Source: Nocardioidaceae bacterium | GTDB lineage: Bacteria > Actinomycetota > Actinomycetes > Propionibacteriales > Nocardioidaceae | Direction of reading: 5' to 3' | Assembly: GCA_029268205.1 (NCBI GenBank) | Contig: JAJUGK010000007.1 | Coordinates: 1 to 37,310, forward strand | DNA: 37,310 nucleotides | Shown: piece by piece, positions 7,961 through 15,716 of the stretch | Layout: every line of letters begins with the position of its first letter | Position numbering within the stretch: position 1 is the first letter of the stretch | The notes under the pieces: model-generated | Seen by the model: only the letters and a program-made list of their open reading frames with translations | What the model was told of the DNA's origin: nothing | Database searches by the model: none | Made by a program: the position numbers and the translations under genes

Positions 7961-8923
7961 GTGTCCACCGGTGAGAAGTTCCTCCAGCTGCTGATCGTCA
8001 TCGGCCTGTTCCTGGCCGTGATGGCGGTCGTGCTGGTGCTGACCTCGCGCGTCCGCTCGCGGGTCGGCGAGATATTGCAGACCACCGCCTTCCTGCTGCC
8101 GGCGGTCCTCCTGCTCGCGCTCGGGCTCCTCTATCCGGCCATCCGGACGGTGATCGAGTCCTTCCGCGACCGCACCTCCTCGGAGTGGGTCGGGCTGGCC
8201 AACTACGAGGCGATCTTCACCGACGACGCCCTGCTGCAGGTGCTGCGCAACACCGCGATCTGGGTGCTGGTGACCCCGGTCCTGGCGACGGTGATCGGCC
8301 TCGTCTACGCCGTGCTCGTCGACCGAGCGCGGTTCGAGCGGTTCGCCAAAGCGCTGATGTTCATGCCGATGGCGATCTCACTGGTCGGCGCCTCGCTGAT
8401 CTGGCGGTTCGTCTACTCCTACCGCGAGACAGACGCCGCGCAGATCGGCGTGCTCAACCAACTCCTCAAGAGTCTGGGCTTCGAGACCTACCGGTTCATC
8501 AGCACCGAGCCGTGGAACACCCTGTTCCTGGTCGTGGTGATGATCTGGGTCCAGGCCGGCTTCGCGATGACGATCCTGTCGGCTGCGATCAAGGCCGTGC
8601 CCGACGACATCGTCGAGGCCGCGCGACTCGACGGCGTCAGCGGGTGGCGGATGTTCCGCTACATCACGGTGCCGAGCATCCGGCCGTCCCTCATCGTCGT
8701 GCTCACCACGATCACCATCGCCACGCTCAAGGTCTTCGACATCGTGCGCACGATGACCGGCGGCAACTTCGGCACCAGCGTGCTGGCCTACGAGTTCTAC
8801 GCCCAGGGCTTCCGGGCGTTCAACAACGGCCTCGGCGCCGCCCTGGCGGTGCTGCTGTTCGTGCTGGTGATCCCGATCGTCATCTACAACGTCCGGCAGA
8901 TGCGGAAGGTGGAGGCCCGATGA
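7961..8923 (+). CDS. Sugar ABC transporter permease (MalF/AglF type)
   Basis: A 320-residue integral membrane protein of the binding-protein-dependent CUT1 permease family. Hydrophobic segments begin at about residue 8, and the EAA loop that docks the ATPase is clear near the C-terminal third (EAARLDGVSGWRMFRYI). The start is GTG at 7961 with a strong GAGGAGG 5 nt upstream. The stop overlaps the next permease start (ATGA), so the two subunits are translationally coupled. It should form a heterodimeric channel with that permease. The ATPase is not encoded here and is probably a shared MsiK-type protein located elsewhere. Confidence 0.88.
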   Translation: MSTGEKFLQLLIVIGLFLAVMAVVLVLTSRVRSRVGEILQTTAFLLPAVLLLALGLLYPAIRTVIESFRDRTSSEWVGLANYEAIFTDDALLQVLRNTAIWVLVTPVLATVIGLVYAVLVDRARFERFAKALMFMPMAISLVGASLIWRFVYSYRETDAAQIGVLNQLLKSLGFETYRFISTEPWNTLFLVVVMIWVQAGFAMTILSAAIKAVPDDIVEAARLDGVSGWRMFRYITVPSIRPSLIVVLTTITIATLKVFDIVRTMTGGNFGTSVLAYEFYAQGFRAFNNGLGAALAVLLFVLVIPIVIYNVRQMRKVEAR

Positions 8924-9879
8924 GCGCCGCGTCCCCCGTCGTCCCCAGCGACACCACCGGCCTGGCCCCGAGCGCGCCCCCGGAGCCGTCCGCGGCCGCG
9001 GAGGCCAAGCGCCGCCTGTCGTCCCCGTGGGCTTCCCTGGCCGCGATCGTCATCGCGATCCTGTGGACGGTGCCGACCGCGGGTCTGCTGATCACCTCCT
9101 TCCGGCCCGTGGGCGACATCAACTCCAGCGGTTGGTGGAAGTTCTTCCTCGACCCCAACGTCACCCTCGACAACTACCGCGCGGTCTTCACCGGCGACGA
9201 CGTCGGCCTGAGCACCTACCTGGTGAACTCGATCGTCATCACCCTCCCGGCGGTCTTGATCCCGATCGCGCTCGCCACGATGGCGGCCTACGCGTTCGCC
9301 TGGATGAAGTTCCCCGGACGCAACGCCCTGTTCGTGGCGGTGTTCGCGCTGCAGATCGTGCCGATCCAGGTGACGATGATCCCGTTGCTGAGCCTCTACG
9401 TGGACCCGCCCTTCGGGCTGCCGCAGTTGGCCGGAGCGAACGCTCCCGGCGGCGGCTTCTACACGATCTGGCTCTCGCACGCGATGTTCGCGCTGCCGCT
9501 GGCGATCTTCCTGCTGCACAACTTCATGCGCGAGATCCCCGGCGAGCTCGTCGAGTCCGCCCGCGTCGACGGCGCCGGCCACGTGCAGATCTTCACGCGC
9601 ATCATGCTGCCGCTGATGGTCCCCGCGATCGCGGCGTTCGGGATCTTCCAGTTCCTCTGGGTCTGGAACGACCTGCTGGTCGCCCTCGTCTTCGGCGGCG
9701 GCAGCCTGAACATCTCGCCGATGACGGTGCGCCTGGCCGAGCTCTCCGGCACCCGCGACCAGGCCTGGCACCTGCTGTCGGCCGGCGCATTCGTGTCGCT
9801 GATCATCCCGCTGATCGTGTTCCTGGCATTGCAGCGCTACTTCGTCCGCGGCCTGCTCGCCGGCAGCGTCAAGGGCTGA
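8920..9879 (+). CDS. Sugar ABC transporter permease (MalG/AglG type)
   Basis: A 319-residue second CUT1 permease. An Ala/Pro/Ser-rich cytoplasmic N-terminus of about 40 residues precedes the first membrane segment (SLAAIVIAILWTVPTAGLLI). The EAA loop reads ESARVDGAGHVQIFTRIMLP. The start ATG at 8920 overlaps the preceding TGA by four bases; a longer upstream frame is a shadow of the first permease. The C-terminal RYFVRGLLAGSVKG is typical of MalG-type subunits. It lies 5 bp upstream of the glucosidase gene, so uptake and hydrolysis are made together. Confidence 0.88.
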   Translation: MSAASPVVPSDTTGLAPSAPPEPSAAAEAKRRLSSPWASLAAIVIAILWTVPTAGLLITSFRPVGDINSSGWWKFFLDPNVTLDNYRAVFTGDDVGLSTYLVNSIVITLPAVLIPIALATMAAYAFAWMKFPGRNALFVAVFALQIVPIQVTMIPLLSLYVDPPFGLPQLAGANAPGGGFYTIWLSHAMFALPLAIFLLHNFMREIPGELVESARVDGAGHVQIFTRIMLPLMVPAIAAFGIFQFLWVWNDLLVALVFGGGSLNISPMTVRLAELSGTRDQAWHLLSAGAFVSLIIPLIVFLALQRYFVRGLLAGSVKG

Positions 9880-9884
9880 GGGCG

Positions 9885-11252
9885 ATGGTCTCGAGTCACC
9901 CTGCGGGTCTTCCCGGTCGGGGGGAGTTCAGCTACGGCGTCGCCACGGCGTCCTACCAGGTCGAGGGCGCGATCGGCGCGGACGGTCGTACGCCGTCGAT
10001 CTGGGACACCTTCACCCAGGTGCCCGGCGCCATCCGCGACGGCTCCGACGGCGCGACCGCCTGCGACTCCTACCACCGGGTGGAGGAGGACCTCGCCCTC
10101 GTCGCCGGGTTGGGCGTCGACCACTACCGGTTCTCGCTCGCCTGGCCGCGGATCCTGCCCGGTGGCACGCTGGCGGCGGGCGTGGAGGCGCGCGGCCTGG
10201 ACTACTACGACCGGTTGGTCGACGGGCTGCTCGAGCGGGGGATCTCCCCGATGCCGACGCTCTACCACTGGGACCTGCCGCAGGTGCTGGAGGACGACGG
10301 CGGGTGGCTGAACCGTGACACCGGCCGCCACCTCGCCGATCTCGCCCGGGTGGTGCACGACCGGCTCGGCGACCGCGTGGGCATGTGGGCGACGCTCAAC
10401 GAGCCGTACTGCTCGGCCTACCTCGGGTACGCCGCCGGCATCCACGCCCCCGGACGGGTGCTCGGCACCGGCGCCCACGTCGCCGCGCACCACCTCCTGC
10501 TCGGCCACGCGTGGGCGGCGGAGGCGCTGCGCGACGCCGGTGCGCGCGACGTCGGCATCGTGCTCAACCTGGCCCCGGTGTGGCCCGAGCGCCCCGAGGC
10601 CGCGGAGGTGGCCGACGGCGTCGACGCGATCCGCAACCGGGTCTGGCTGGGCCCGCTGACCGACGGCGCCTACGACGACGGGCTGCTCGCGGTGGCCCCC
10701 GAGCTGCGCGACCCCGACGTCGTGCGCGACGGCGACCTCGCGGCGGTCCGCGGCTCCGCGGAGTGGATCGGGATCAACTACTACACCCCCGAGCGCCCCG
10801 ACCTCGCAGCTGCGGGCGAGCCGGCCGGCGTCCCCGTCTACCCGGGCGTCGAGGGGCTGGTCATGCGCCCGCGGGAGCCGCTGACCGACATCGGCTGGGA
10901 GGTCGACGCCCGCGGCCTCACCCAGGTGCTGGCCGACACCCACGCCCGCACGGGCCTGCCCGTCCTGGTCTGCGAGAACGGCGCTGCCTACCACGACACC
11001 GTGGTCGACGGGGCCGTCGACGACCGGGCGCGGGTCGACTACCTGCGCGACCACCTGGCCGCCGTCACCGCGGCGCGCGAGGCCGGGGTCGACGTACGCG
11101 GCTATGTGGCCTGGACCCTGCTCGACAACTTCGAGTGGGCCGAGGGCTACACCCAGACCTTCGGGATCGTCCACGTCGACCGGCAGACCCGCAACCGGAT
11201 CCCCAAGGCTTCGTACCACTGGTACGCCACCCACGTGGGCGAGCGCGGTTGA
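9885..11252 (+). CDS. GH1 beta-glucosidase
   Basis: A 455-residue glycoside hydrolase family 1 enzyme with no signal peptide, so it acts in the cytoplasm on imported sugar. The N-terminal FSYGVATASYQVEG and the two catalytic glutamates are present: acid/base Glu173 in TLNEP and nucleophile Glu364 in VCENG. The C-terminal TLLDNFEWAEGY aglycone-site segment is also intact. Expected products are glucose and an aglycone or shorter glucoside. The start at 9885 follows the permease stop by 5 bp, with AAGGG and GAGGG upstream. The frame open to 9027 is a shadow of the permease. The gene is followed after 26 bp by the LacI regulator. Confidence 0.92.
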   Translation: MVSSHPAGLPGRGEFSYGVATASYQVEGAIGADGRTPSIWDTFTQVPGAIRDGSDGATACDSYHRVEEDLALVAGLGVDHYRFSLAWPRILPGGTLAAGVEARGLDYYDRLVDGLLERGISPMPTLYHWDLPQVLEDDGGWLNRDTGRHLADLARVVHDRLGDRVGMWATLNEPYCSAYLGYAAGIHAPGRVLGTGAHVAAHHLLLGHAWAAEALRDAGARDVGIVLNLAPVWPERPEAAEVADGVDAIRNRVWLGPLTDGAYDDGLLAVAPELRDPDVVRDGDLAAVRGSAEWIGINYYTPERPDLAAAGEPAGVPVYPGVEGLVMRPREPLTDIGWEVDARGLTQVLADTHARTGLPVLVCENGAAYHDTVVDGAVDDRARVDYLRDHLAAVTAAREAGVDVRGYVAWTLLDNFEWAEGYTQTFGIVHVDRQTRNRIPKASYHWYATHVGERG

Positions 11253-11278
11253 GGATCGCCCGGTGAGGTGAGGGGGAG

Positions 11279-12310
11279 ATGACCGGGATCCGTGACGTCG
11301 CACGCGAGGTGGACATGTCCACCGCGAGCGTCTCGCGCGCGCTGCGCGGCCTGCCGGGGGTCTCGCCGGAGACCCGGGAGCGGGTGCTCGAGGCCGCGCG
11401 CCGGCTGGGGTACGTCGCCTCGCCGCAGGCGGCGGGCCTGGCCAGCGGCACCACGCGCACGATCGGGGTGATCGTGCCGTTCGTGACCCGCTGGTACTTC
11501 TCCTGGATCGTCCAGGGCGCCCAGGATCGGCTGCGCGGCGAGGGCTACGACCTGCTGCTGGCCAACCTCGGGGGCGACGCCGCCGCGCGCGAGCGGATGC
11601 TCGCCACGCGCTACCTGGCCAAGCGGGTCGACGCGCTGCTGGTCCTGGCGCTGACCCCGACCCCGGAGGAGGAGCAGAACCTGCGCACGCTCGGCCTGCC
11701 GATCGGGCTGGTGGGCGCGCGCGTCGACGGGTTCTGCTGCGTCGACATCGACGACCTGGCGGTCTCGGCCCAGGCGGTTGACCACCTCGTCGGGCTGGGA
11801 CACCGGCGGATCGCCTACGTCGGCGGCGGCCTGGAGGACACCCTCGACAAGCGGGCCCCGCGGTTGCGGGCCGAGGGATGGCGCGCGGCGATGCAGCGCC
11901 ACGGGCTGGACGTCCTGCCGGGCTACGACGAGGCGGGTGACTTCACGATGGCCGGCGGCGAGCGCGCGGCCACGCGACTGCTCGCCCTGCCCGAGCGGCC
12001 CACCGCGATCTACGCGGCCTCCGACGAGATGGCCATCGGCGTGCTCCGCGCGTTGCGCACCGCGGGCCTCCATGCGCCCGAGGACATCTCCGTGCTCGGG
12101 GTGGACGACCAGGAGATGGCCTCCTTCGTCGACCTGACCACCATCCACCAGCCGGTGCGCGAGCAGGGCGAGGCGATCACCGACATGGTCCTGGCCGCCC
12201 TCGACACCGGCGCCGGACAACCGACCGAGCATCGGACGTTCCCGACCCATCTGGTCCCCCGCGCCAGCACCGGTCCGCCGGCCTCCGGGTCCCGTACGCT
12301 CCCGCGCTGA
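11279..12310 (+). CDS. LacI-family transcriptional regulator of the sugar operon
   Basis: A 343-residue LacI/GalR regulator. The N-terminal helix-turn-helix is clear (IRDVAREVDMSTASVSRAL, residues 4-22), followed by a hinge and a periplasmic-binding-protein-like effector domain starting at TIGVIVPF. The C-terminal half has the usual YAASDEMAIGVLRAL and VLGVDDQEMASF segments. The ATG at 11279 is preceded by GAGGTG 8 nt away. As last gene of the sugar operon it probably represses from the palindrome at 6383-6394 and so controls its own synthesis; the inducer is likely the imported sugar or its hydrolysis product. Confidence 0.88.
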   Translation: MTGIRDVAREVDMSTASVSRALRGLPGVSPETRERVLEAARRLGYVASPQAAGLASGTTRTIGVIVPFVTRWYFSWIVQGAQDRLRGEGYDLLLANLGGDAAARERMLATRYLAKRVDALLVLALTPTPEEEQNLRTLGLPIGLVGARVDGFCCVDIDDLAVSAQAVDHLVGLGHRRIAYVGGGLEDTLDKRAPRLRAEGWRAAMQRHGLDVLPGYDEAGDFTMAGGERAATRLLALPERPTAIYAASDEMAIGVLRALRTAGLHAPEDISVLGVDDQEMASFVDLTTIHQPVREQGEAITDMVLAALDTGAGQPTEHRTFPTHLVPRASTGPPASGSRTLPR

Positions 12311-12317
12311 CGCCCCA

Positions 12318-12401
12318 GGCAGCTCCAGATACGGGGCAGCTCCAGATCGGGACAGCCTCAGATCGGGCGCAGGCGCGGATCCGGGGCAGCCTCAGACCCG
12401 G
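12318..12401. repeat. Five degenerate 16-18-bp direct repeats across the lexA stop codon
   Basis: Units begin at 12318, 12335, 12351, 12367 and 12385. The second and third read GGCAGCTCCAGATCGG and GACAGCCTCAGATCGG; the fourth is the most diverged. The array fills the 81-bp gap between the convergent regulator and lexA genes and runs into the last codons of lexA. Confidence 0.7.
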
Positions 12402-13120
12402 CGCAGGACGGCGGTGACCTTGCCGAGGATCGTGGCGTGCGTGCCGTCGATCGGCTCGTAGGCGTCGTTGTGGGGGAGCAGCCAGACCTGGCCGTCGACG
12501 CGGCGGAAGGTCTTCACCGTCGCCTCGCCGTCGATCATCGCCGCGACGATCTCGCCGTTCTCGGCGGTGGGCTGCTGGCGGACGACGACGTAGTCACCGC
12601 TGCAGATCGCGGCGTCGATCATCGAGTCGCCGCTGACCTCGAGCAGGAACAGGGTGCCGTCGCCGACGAGCGTCTTGGGCAGCGGGAAGACGTCCTCGAC
12701 CCGCTCCTCGGCCAGGATCGGCCCGCCGGCGGCGATCCGGCCGACCACCGGGACGTACGCGGCGCTGGGGCGGTGGTCGCCCACGCCGGTCTCGTCGACC
12801 GAGGACTCGGTGGCGGTGCCGACGGCGCGACGCGACGCGAGCGCGTCGGGGAGGAGCACCTCGAGCGCCCGGGGCCGGTTGGGGTCGCGCTTGATGTAGC
12901 CCTTCTCCTCCAACGTGCGCAGCTGGTGGGCCACGGAGGAGGAGCTGGCCAGACCGACGGCCTCGCCGATCTCGCGCATGCTCGGCGGGTAGCCGCGCTG
13001 CTCGACCGACTCGACGATCACCGTCAGCACGCGCTGCTGGCGCGGTGTCAGGCCGGTGGCGTCCGGGGGACCGTCGGGGAGCTCGCGGACGGTGGCGCGG
13101 GATCGCTTCTGGGCTGCCAT
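12392..13120 (-). CDS. lexA: LexA SOS repressor
   Basis: A 242-residue LexA. The winged helix-turn-helix spans about residues 24-90 ([30 protein letters not shown]). The autocleavage bond is Ala131-Gly132 in GRIAAGGPI, and the serine-lysine dyad is Ser166 (SGDSM) and Lys203 (TVKTF), so RecA-stimulated self-cleavage should work. It represses DNA-damage genes by binding CGAAC-N4-GTTCG boxes, several of which lie upstream. The ATG at 13120 has no ribosome-binding site but TAGGTT 6 nt before it, suggesting a leaderless message. The divergent LysM gene and the small gene at 35932 are probable targets. Confidence 0.97.
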   Translation of the reverse strand: MAAQKRSRATVRELPDGPPDATGLTPRQQRVLTVIVESVEQRGYPPSMREIGEAVGLASSSSVAHQLRTLEEKGYIKRDPNRPRALEVLLPDALASRRAVGTATESSVDETGVGDHRPSAAYVPVVGRIAAGGPILAEERVEDVFPLPKTLVGDGTLFLLEVSGDSMIDAAICSGDYVVVRQQPTAENGEIVAAMIDGEATVKTFRRVDGQVWLLPHNDAYEPIDGTHATILGKVTAVLRRV

Positions 13121-13126
13121 GGGTCG

Positions 13127-13132
13127 AACCTA
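13127..13132 (-). promoter_or_regulatory. -10-like hexamer, lexA
   Basis: TAGGTT ends 6 nt before the lexA ATG, and the SOS box at 13154-13167 would cover the matching -35 region. Confidence 0.6.
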
Positions 13133-13153
13133 GACCCCCGCGACCGCGGAGAT

Positions 13154-13167
13154 CAAACACCTGTTCG
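13154..13167. promoter_or_regulatory. SOS box proximal to lexA
   Basis: CAAACACCTGTTCG matches CGAAC-N4-GTTCG with one mismatch, 33 bp upstream of lexA, where it would give autoregulation. Confidence 0.8.
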
Positions 13168-13247
13168 AACGGCGTGTCGGTCCCCGCAGGGTCCCGAGGG
13201 ACCCCCGGGCGGCCTCCGGGCGGCCCCTGGTGGCTCGCCCTCGGGGT

Positions 13248-13261
13248 CGAACATCGGTTCG
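13248..13261. promoter_or_regulatory. Perfect SOS box
   Basis: CGAACATCGGTTCG is an exact CGAAC-N4-GTTCG match, flanked by T and A that extend the palindrome. It lies between lexA and the LysM gene and could serve either. Confidence 0.85.
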
Positions 13262-13299
13262 ATTCGATGCTTGCGTCGTTCGAACAAGTGCTCTACGGT

Positions 13300-13313
13300 C
13301 GTACACGTGTTCG
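13300..13313. promoter_or_regulatory. SOS box proximal to the LysM gene
   Basis: CGTACACGTGTTCG has one mismatch to the LexA consensus. Weaker two-mismatch sites sit on both sides at 13281-13294 and 13316-13329. The group is 113-161 bp upstream of the LysM start, so a 5' leader of about 100 nt is likely. The whole 321-bp gap 13121-13441 holds only these control elements. Confidence 0.8.
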
Positions 13314-13441
13314 AACGAACAGGTTATCGAATGGCGGCTCCTCAGCGGCGTCGGAACCTCCGTCCGGACGCGACTGTCGGTGGCGGCCGGTAGACCTCAC
13401 CGCGACCGATCAACGTCCCGCTCTCTTCCCCGGAGGCACCC

Positions 13442-13783
13442 ATGAGCACCCTGACCCTCAGCAGCAGCTTCACCCCGGTCCGTCGTCCCGCGCCGGTCCG
13501 GTTGACCCGTCGTGGGCGGCTCGTCGTGCTGGCGGCCTGTCTGCTCGCGGCGCTGGTGGTCTCGGTCGTGATCGGGGCGCAGTCGTCCGCCACGCGCGAG
13601 GGCGGCACGCCGGTGCCGACCCGCACGGTGGTCGTCGGTGCCGGCGACACCCTGTGGGAGATCGCCAGCGAGGTGGCCGAGCCGGGCGAGGCCCGCGCGA
13701 TGGTCCACCGGATCGAGAAGCTCAACGCGCTCGAGGGCGCGGGTCTCCAGGTCGGTCAGGAGCTGGCGGTCCCGCTGGGCTGA
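13442..13783 (+). CDS. LysM-domain membrane protein, probable SOS-induced cell-division inhibitor
   Basis: A 113-residue protein with a basic cytoplasmic N-terminus, one membrane helix (about residues 26-46, RLVVLAACLLAALVVSVVIG) and an external LysM domain (about 62-112, VGAGDTLWEIASEV to VGQELAVPLG) that should bind peptidoglycan. Its layout and its position divergent from lexA match mycobacterial ChiZ (Rv2719c) and corynebacterial DivS, which halt division during DNA damage. The ATG at 13442 has GGAGG 5 nt upstream. Several SOS boxes upstream support LexA control. Function is inferred from synteny and domain order, not from sequence identity. Confidence 0.82.
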   Translation: MSTLTLSSSFTPVRRPAPVRLTRRGRLVVLAACLLAALVVSVVIGAQSSATREGGTPVPTRTVVVGAGDTLWEIASEVAEPGEARAMVHRIEKLNALEGAGLQVGQELAVPLG

Positions 13784-13859
13784 GCCGGAGGGGCCGCGTC
13801 GCGGCCCGCGCAGGTTTCTCGCCGGTCCTCCTCGACCCGGGGCCGGCGAGAGGGGAAGA

Positions 13860-13892
13860 CGAGGGGCGGGCCCGGGGTGGGCCCGCCCCTCG
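13860..13892 (+). terminator. Terminator hairpin after the LysM gene
   Basis: A perfect 14-bp GC-rich stem (arm CGAGGGGCGGGCCC) with a GGGGT loop is followed by TT. It sits between convergent genes. A second hairpin with 9-bp arms lies just before it at 13817-13851. Confidence 0.75.
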
Positions 13893-13916
13893 TTGCATGC
13901 CGGACCGCCCGCGGTC

Positions 13917-14600
13917 TCAGCGGGGGAGCCGGCTGCTGCCCTCGGCGAGGAGCACCTGGGCGGCGGTGTAGGTGGCCATGACCACCCCGTCGAGCGCCGG
14001 GGGGGAGTCGGGCCGGACGTGCTCGCGATAGGCCAGCACACTGTCGGAGACCAGGAACGACACGGCCCCGGCCCCGGCGAGCAGGCGGGCCCGTCGCTCG
14101 CCGCGCACACTGAGGGCGGTGAGCGCCATCGTGCTCAACAGCAGACCGTAGGCGGTCGTCGGGAGCTGGAGCGCCGGGTCGCGCCGACGAGCGGCGACCC
14201 CCGCGGCAACGGAGTTGGTCGCGGCCACCGCCGCGAGTGCGATGCGCCGGCGGGGCGGGCCGGTGCGCTCCGCGGCGGGGAGCCGGCGGGCGAACGCGAA
14301 CCTCGCGAGGTAGCCGGCCTGGGCGACCGCGAAACCGGCCATCCCCGCGCGCAGCGCGCGGTCACCCGAGCGCAGCAGCGCGACATCGCCGACCCCGGAG
14401 GCCACCTGCGCGGTCACCAGGAGCGGGTGGCCCGGCGCCGGGTTGCCGGCGAGGAGCAGTGGCATCAGCGCCGGCTTGGTGATCCGTCGTACCCGGTGTG
14501 CCCGCGGACGGCCGGAGGCGGCGAGGGCGGTGTCGACGGCGGCGAGGACGAGATAGGTCGCACGGAGTGCGGCGCGGCCGCGGGGGGAGGCACCAGGCAT
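13917..14600 (-). CDS. YhhN/TMEM86-family lysoplasmalogenase-like membrane protein
   Basis: A 227-residue polytopic membrane protein. TKPALMPLLLAG, the GDVALL segment, VSDSVLAY and the terminal YTAAQVLL fit the YhhN family, whose animal member TMEM86 hydrolyses the vinyl-ether bond of lysoplasmalogens. The bacterial substrate is less certain. The ATG at 14600 lacks a ribosome-binding site but has TACTCT 6 nt upstream. It is convergent with the LysM gene and follows a small membrane protein gene by 16 bp on the same strand. Confidence 0.8.
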   Translation of the reverse strand: MPGASPRGRAALRATYLVLAAVDTALAASGRPRAHRVRRITKPALMPLLLAGNPAPGHPLLVTAQVASGVGDVALLRSGDRALRAGMAGFAVAQAGYLARFAFARRLPAAERTGPPRRRIALAAVAATNSVAAGVAARRRDPALQLPTTAYGLLLSTMALTALSVRGERRARLLAGAGAVSFLVSDSVLAYREHVRPDSPPALDGVVMATYTAAQVLLAEGSSRLPR

Positions 14601-14606
14601 GGGCGA

Positions 14607-14612
14607 AGAGTA
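14607..14612 (-). promoter_or_regulatory. -10-like hexamer, YhhN-family gene
   Basis: TACTCT lies 6 nt before the ATG. It overlaps the end of the upstream gene's intergenic gap, so the gene may have its own leaderless promoter. Confidence 0.45.
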
Positions 14613-14616
14613 GTGG

Positions 14617-14931
14617 TCAGCGCGCCGCCCGTTTGCCGCCGCGGGCGCCCCGGGGAGCGGGAGTGGGCGAGAGCACCCCGATCTCCCGCAGCAGGCGGGT
14701 GACCAGGACCAGCGCGATCAGCAGACAGCACGTCGCCCCGACGCCGGCGAGCACGGTGAAGACCCAGGCGATGCCGGTGCCGCTGCGCGCGAGCACGCCG
14801 AAGGTGATCGCCGCGCTGATCAGATAGACCCACGCGCCGACCGTGACCGCGGTGCCGAGGAGATAGACCAGGACGAGCCGCGGGGAGGTCCGCCGCGCGC
14901 GCCGTCCGGGTTGTCTCGCCACGCAGTGCAT
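14617..14931 (-). CDS. Small two-helix membrane protein of unknown function
   Basis: A protein of 104 residues if started at ATG 14931, or 101 from GTG 14922. A basic N-terminus (ARQPGRRARRTSPR) precedes two hydrophobic segments (LVLVYLLGTAVTVGAWVYLI and a second near residues 55-80 ending LIALVLVTRLL). The C-terminus is basic (RGARGGKRAAR). The positive ends suggest both termini are cytoplasmic. I do not recognise a family. It is divergent from the UPF0126-type gene with a gap of about 55 bp and precedes the YhhN-family gene. Start choice is uncertain. Confidence 0.6.
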   Translation of the reverse strand: MHCVARQPGRRARRTSPRLVLVYLLGTAVTVGAWVYLISAAITFGVLARSGTGIAWVFTVLAGVGATCCLLIALVLVTRLLREIGVLSPTPAPRGARGGKRAAR

Positions 14932-14973
14932 CTTCGCCGACCGGCACCGCGGTTGGGGGGAGGCACGTCGCAC

Positions 14974-14979
14974 TACGGT
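14974..14979 (+). promoter_or_regulatory. -10-like hexamer, TRIC-family gene
   Basis: TACGGT lies 6 nt before GTG 14986, supporting that start and a leaderless message. Confidence 0.5.
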
Positions 14980-14985
14980 GATCGG

Positions 14986-15612
14986 GTGCTGCTGATCACC
15001 CTCGATCTCCTGGGCATCTTCGCCTTCGCCCTCACCGGGGCGCTGGTGGCGCTGCGCAAGGACCTCGATGTCTTCGGGCTGCTGGTGCTGGCCGGCGCGA
15101 CCGGCCTGGGCGGTGGGTTCGTCCGCGACGTCCTCATCGGCGCCACGCCGCCGGCTGCCCTCGCCGACTGGCGCTATCTGGTCGTGCCGGTGGTCGCCGG
15201 TCTGGCGACGGCGTTCTGGCACCCGGTCTTCACCCGGATGGAGCGGGTGATCGGCGTGCTCGACGCCTTCGGGTTGGCGCTGTTCTGTGTCACCGGCACC
15301 GTCAAAGCGCTCGCGTACGGCCTGGGACCGCTGCCCGCTGCGTTGCTGGGGATGGTGACCGCGGTCGGCGGCGGGATCCTGCGCGACCTGCTCGCCGGGC
15401 GCGTGCCGGTGGTGCTGCAGAAGGACCTCTATGCGATCCCGGCGTTCGTCGGGGCAGCGATCGTCGTGGGGGCCTTCGAACTGCGCGAACTGGGCTGGGA
15501 CCTGCCCAACCCGGTGGTCGCGGCGACGGCCATGACGGTCTGCCTGGTGTGGCGGTTGCTGGCGATGCGCCGTGGGTGGTCGGCGCCGCGGCCCGGCGCT
15601 GCCAGCGTGTGA
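14986..15612 (+). CDS. UPF0126 / trimeric intracellular cation channel family protein
   Basis: A 208-residue membrane protein built of two related halves, each with a glycine-rich motif: GGGFVRDVL and GGGILRDLL. This is the signature of the UPF0126 (YicG-like) family, related to TRIC cation channels; it may pass potassium, though glycine transport has been proposed for some members. The start is taken as GTG 14986, where the first helix begins (LLITLDLLGIFAFALTGAL) and a -10-like hexamer precedes it; a longer frame from 14911 would overlap the divergent gene. A 15-bp direct repeat spans the stop codon. Confidence 0.82.
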   Translation: MLLITLDLLGIFAFALTGALVALRKDLDVFGLLVLAGATGLGGGFVRDVLIGATPPAALADWRYLVVPVVAGLATAFWHPVFTRMERVIGVLDAFGLALFCVTGTVKALAYGLGPLPAALLGMVTAVGGGILRDLLAGRVPVVLQKDLYAIPAFVGAAIVVGAFELRELGWDLPNPVVAATAMTVCLVWRLLAMRRGWSAPRPGAASV

Positions 15613-15631
15613 GGGCGCGCTGCCAGCGTGT
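15596..15631. repeat. 15-bp direct repeat spanning a stop codon
   Basis: GCGCTGCCAGCGTGT occurs at 15596-15610 and again at 15617-15631, a 21-bp period. The first copy includes the last codons and the TG of the TGA stop of the UPF0126-type gene. Confidence 0.85.
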
Positions 15632-15716
15632 TCGCCGTCACTGCCCGCGTGGGAGGCTTTACAGCGGCCGGGCGGCCCGCAAGGATCACGCCGGGGAGGA
15701 CGACCCGAGGAGTGGC

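Noticed and set aside
12318-12401. Repeat array as a CRISPR
   Set aside because: Units are adjacent, degenerate and without spacers.
13917-15612. Membrane-protein cluster as a defence or mobile island
   Set aside because: Composition matches the surroundings and the families are housekeeping-like; no integrase, repeats or attachment site.
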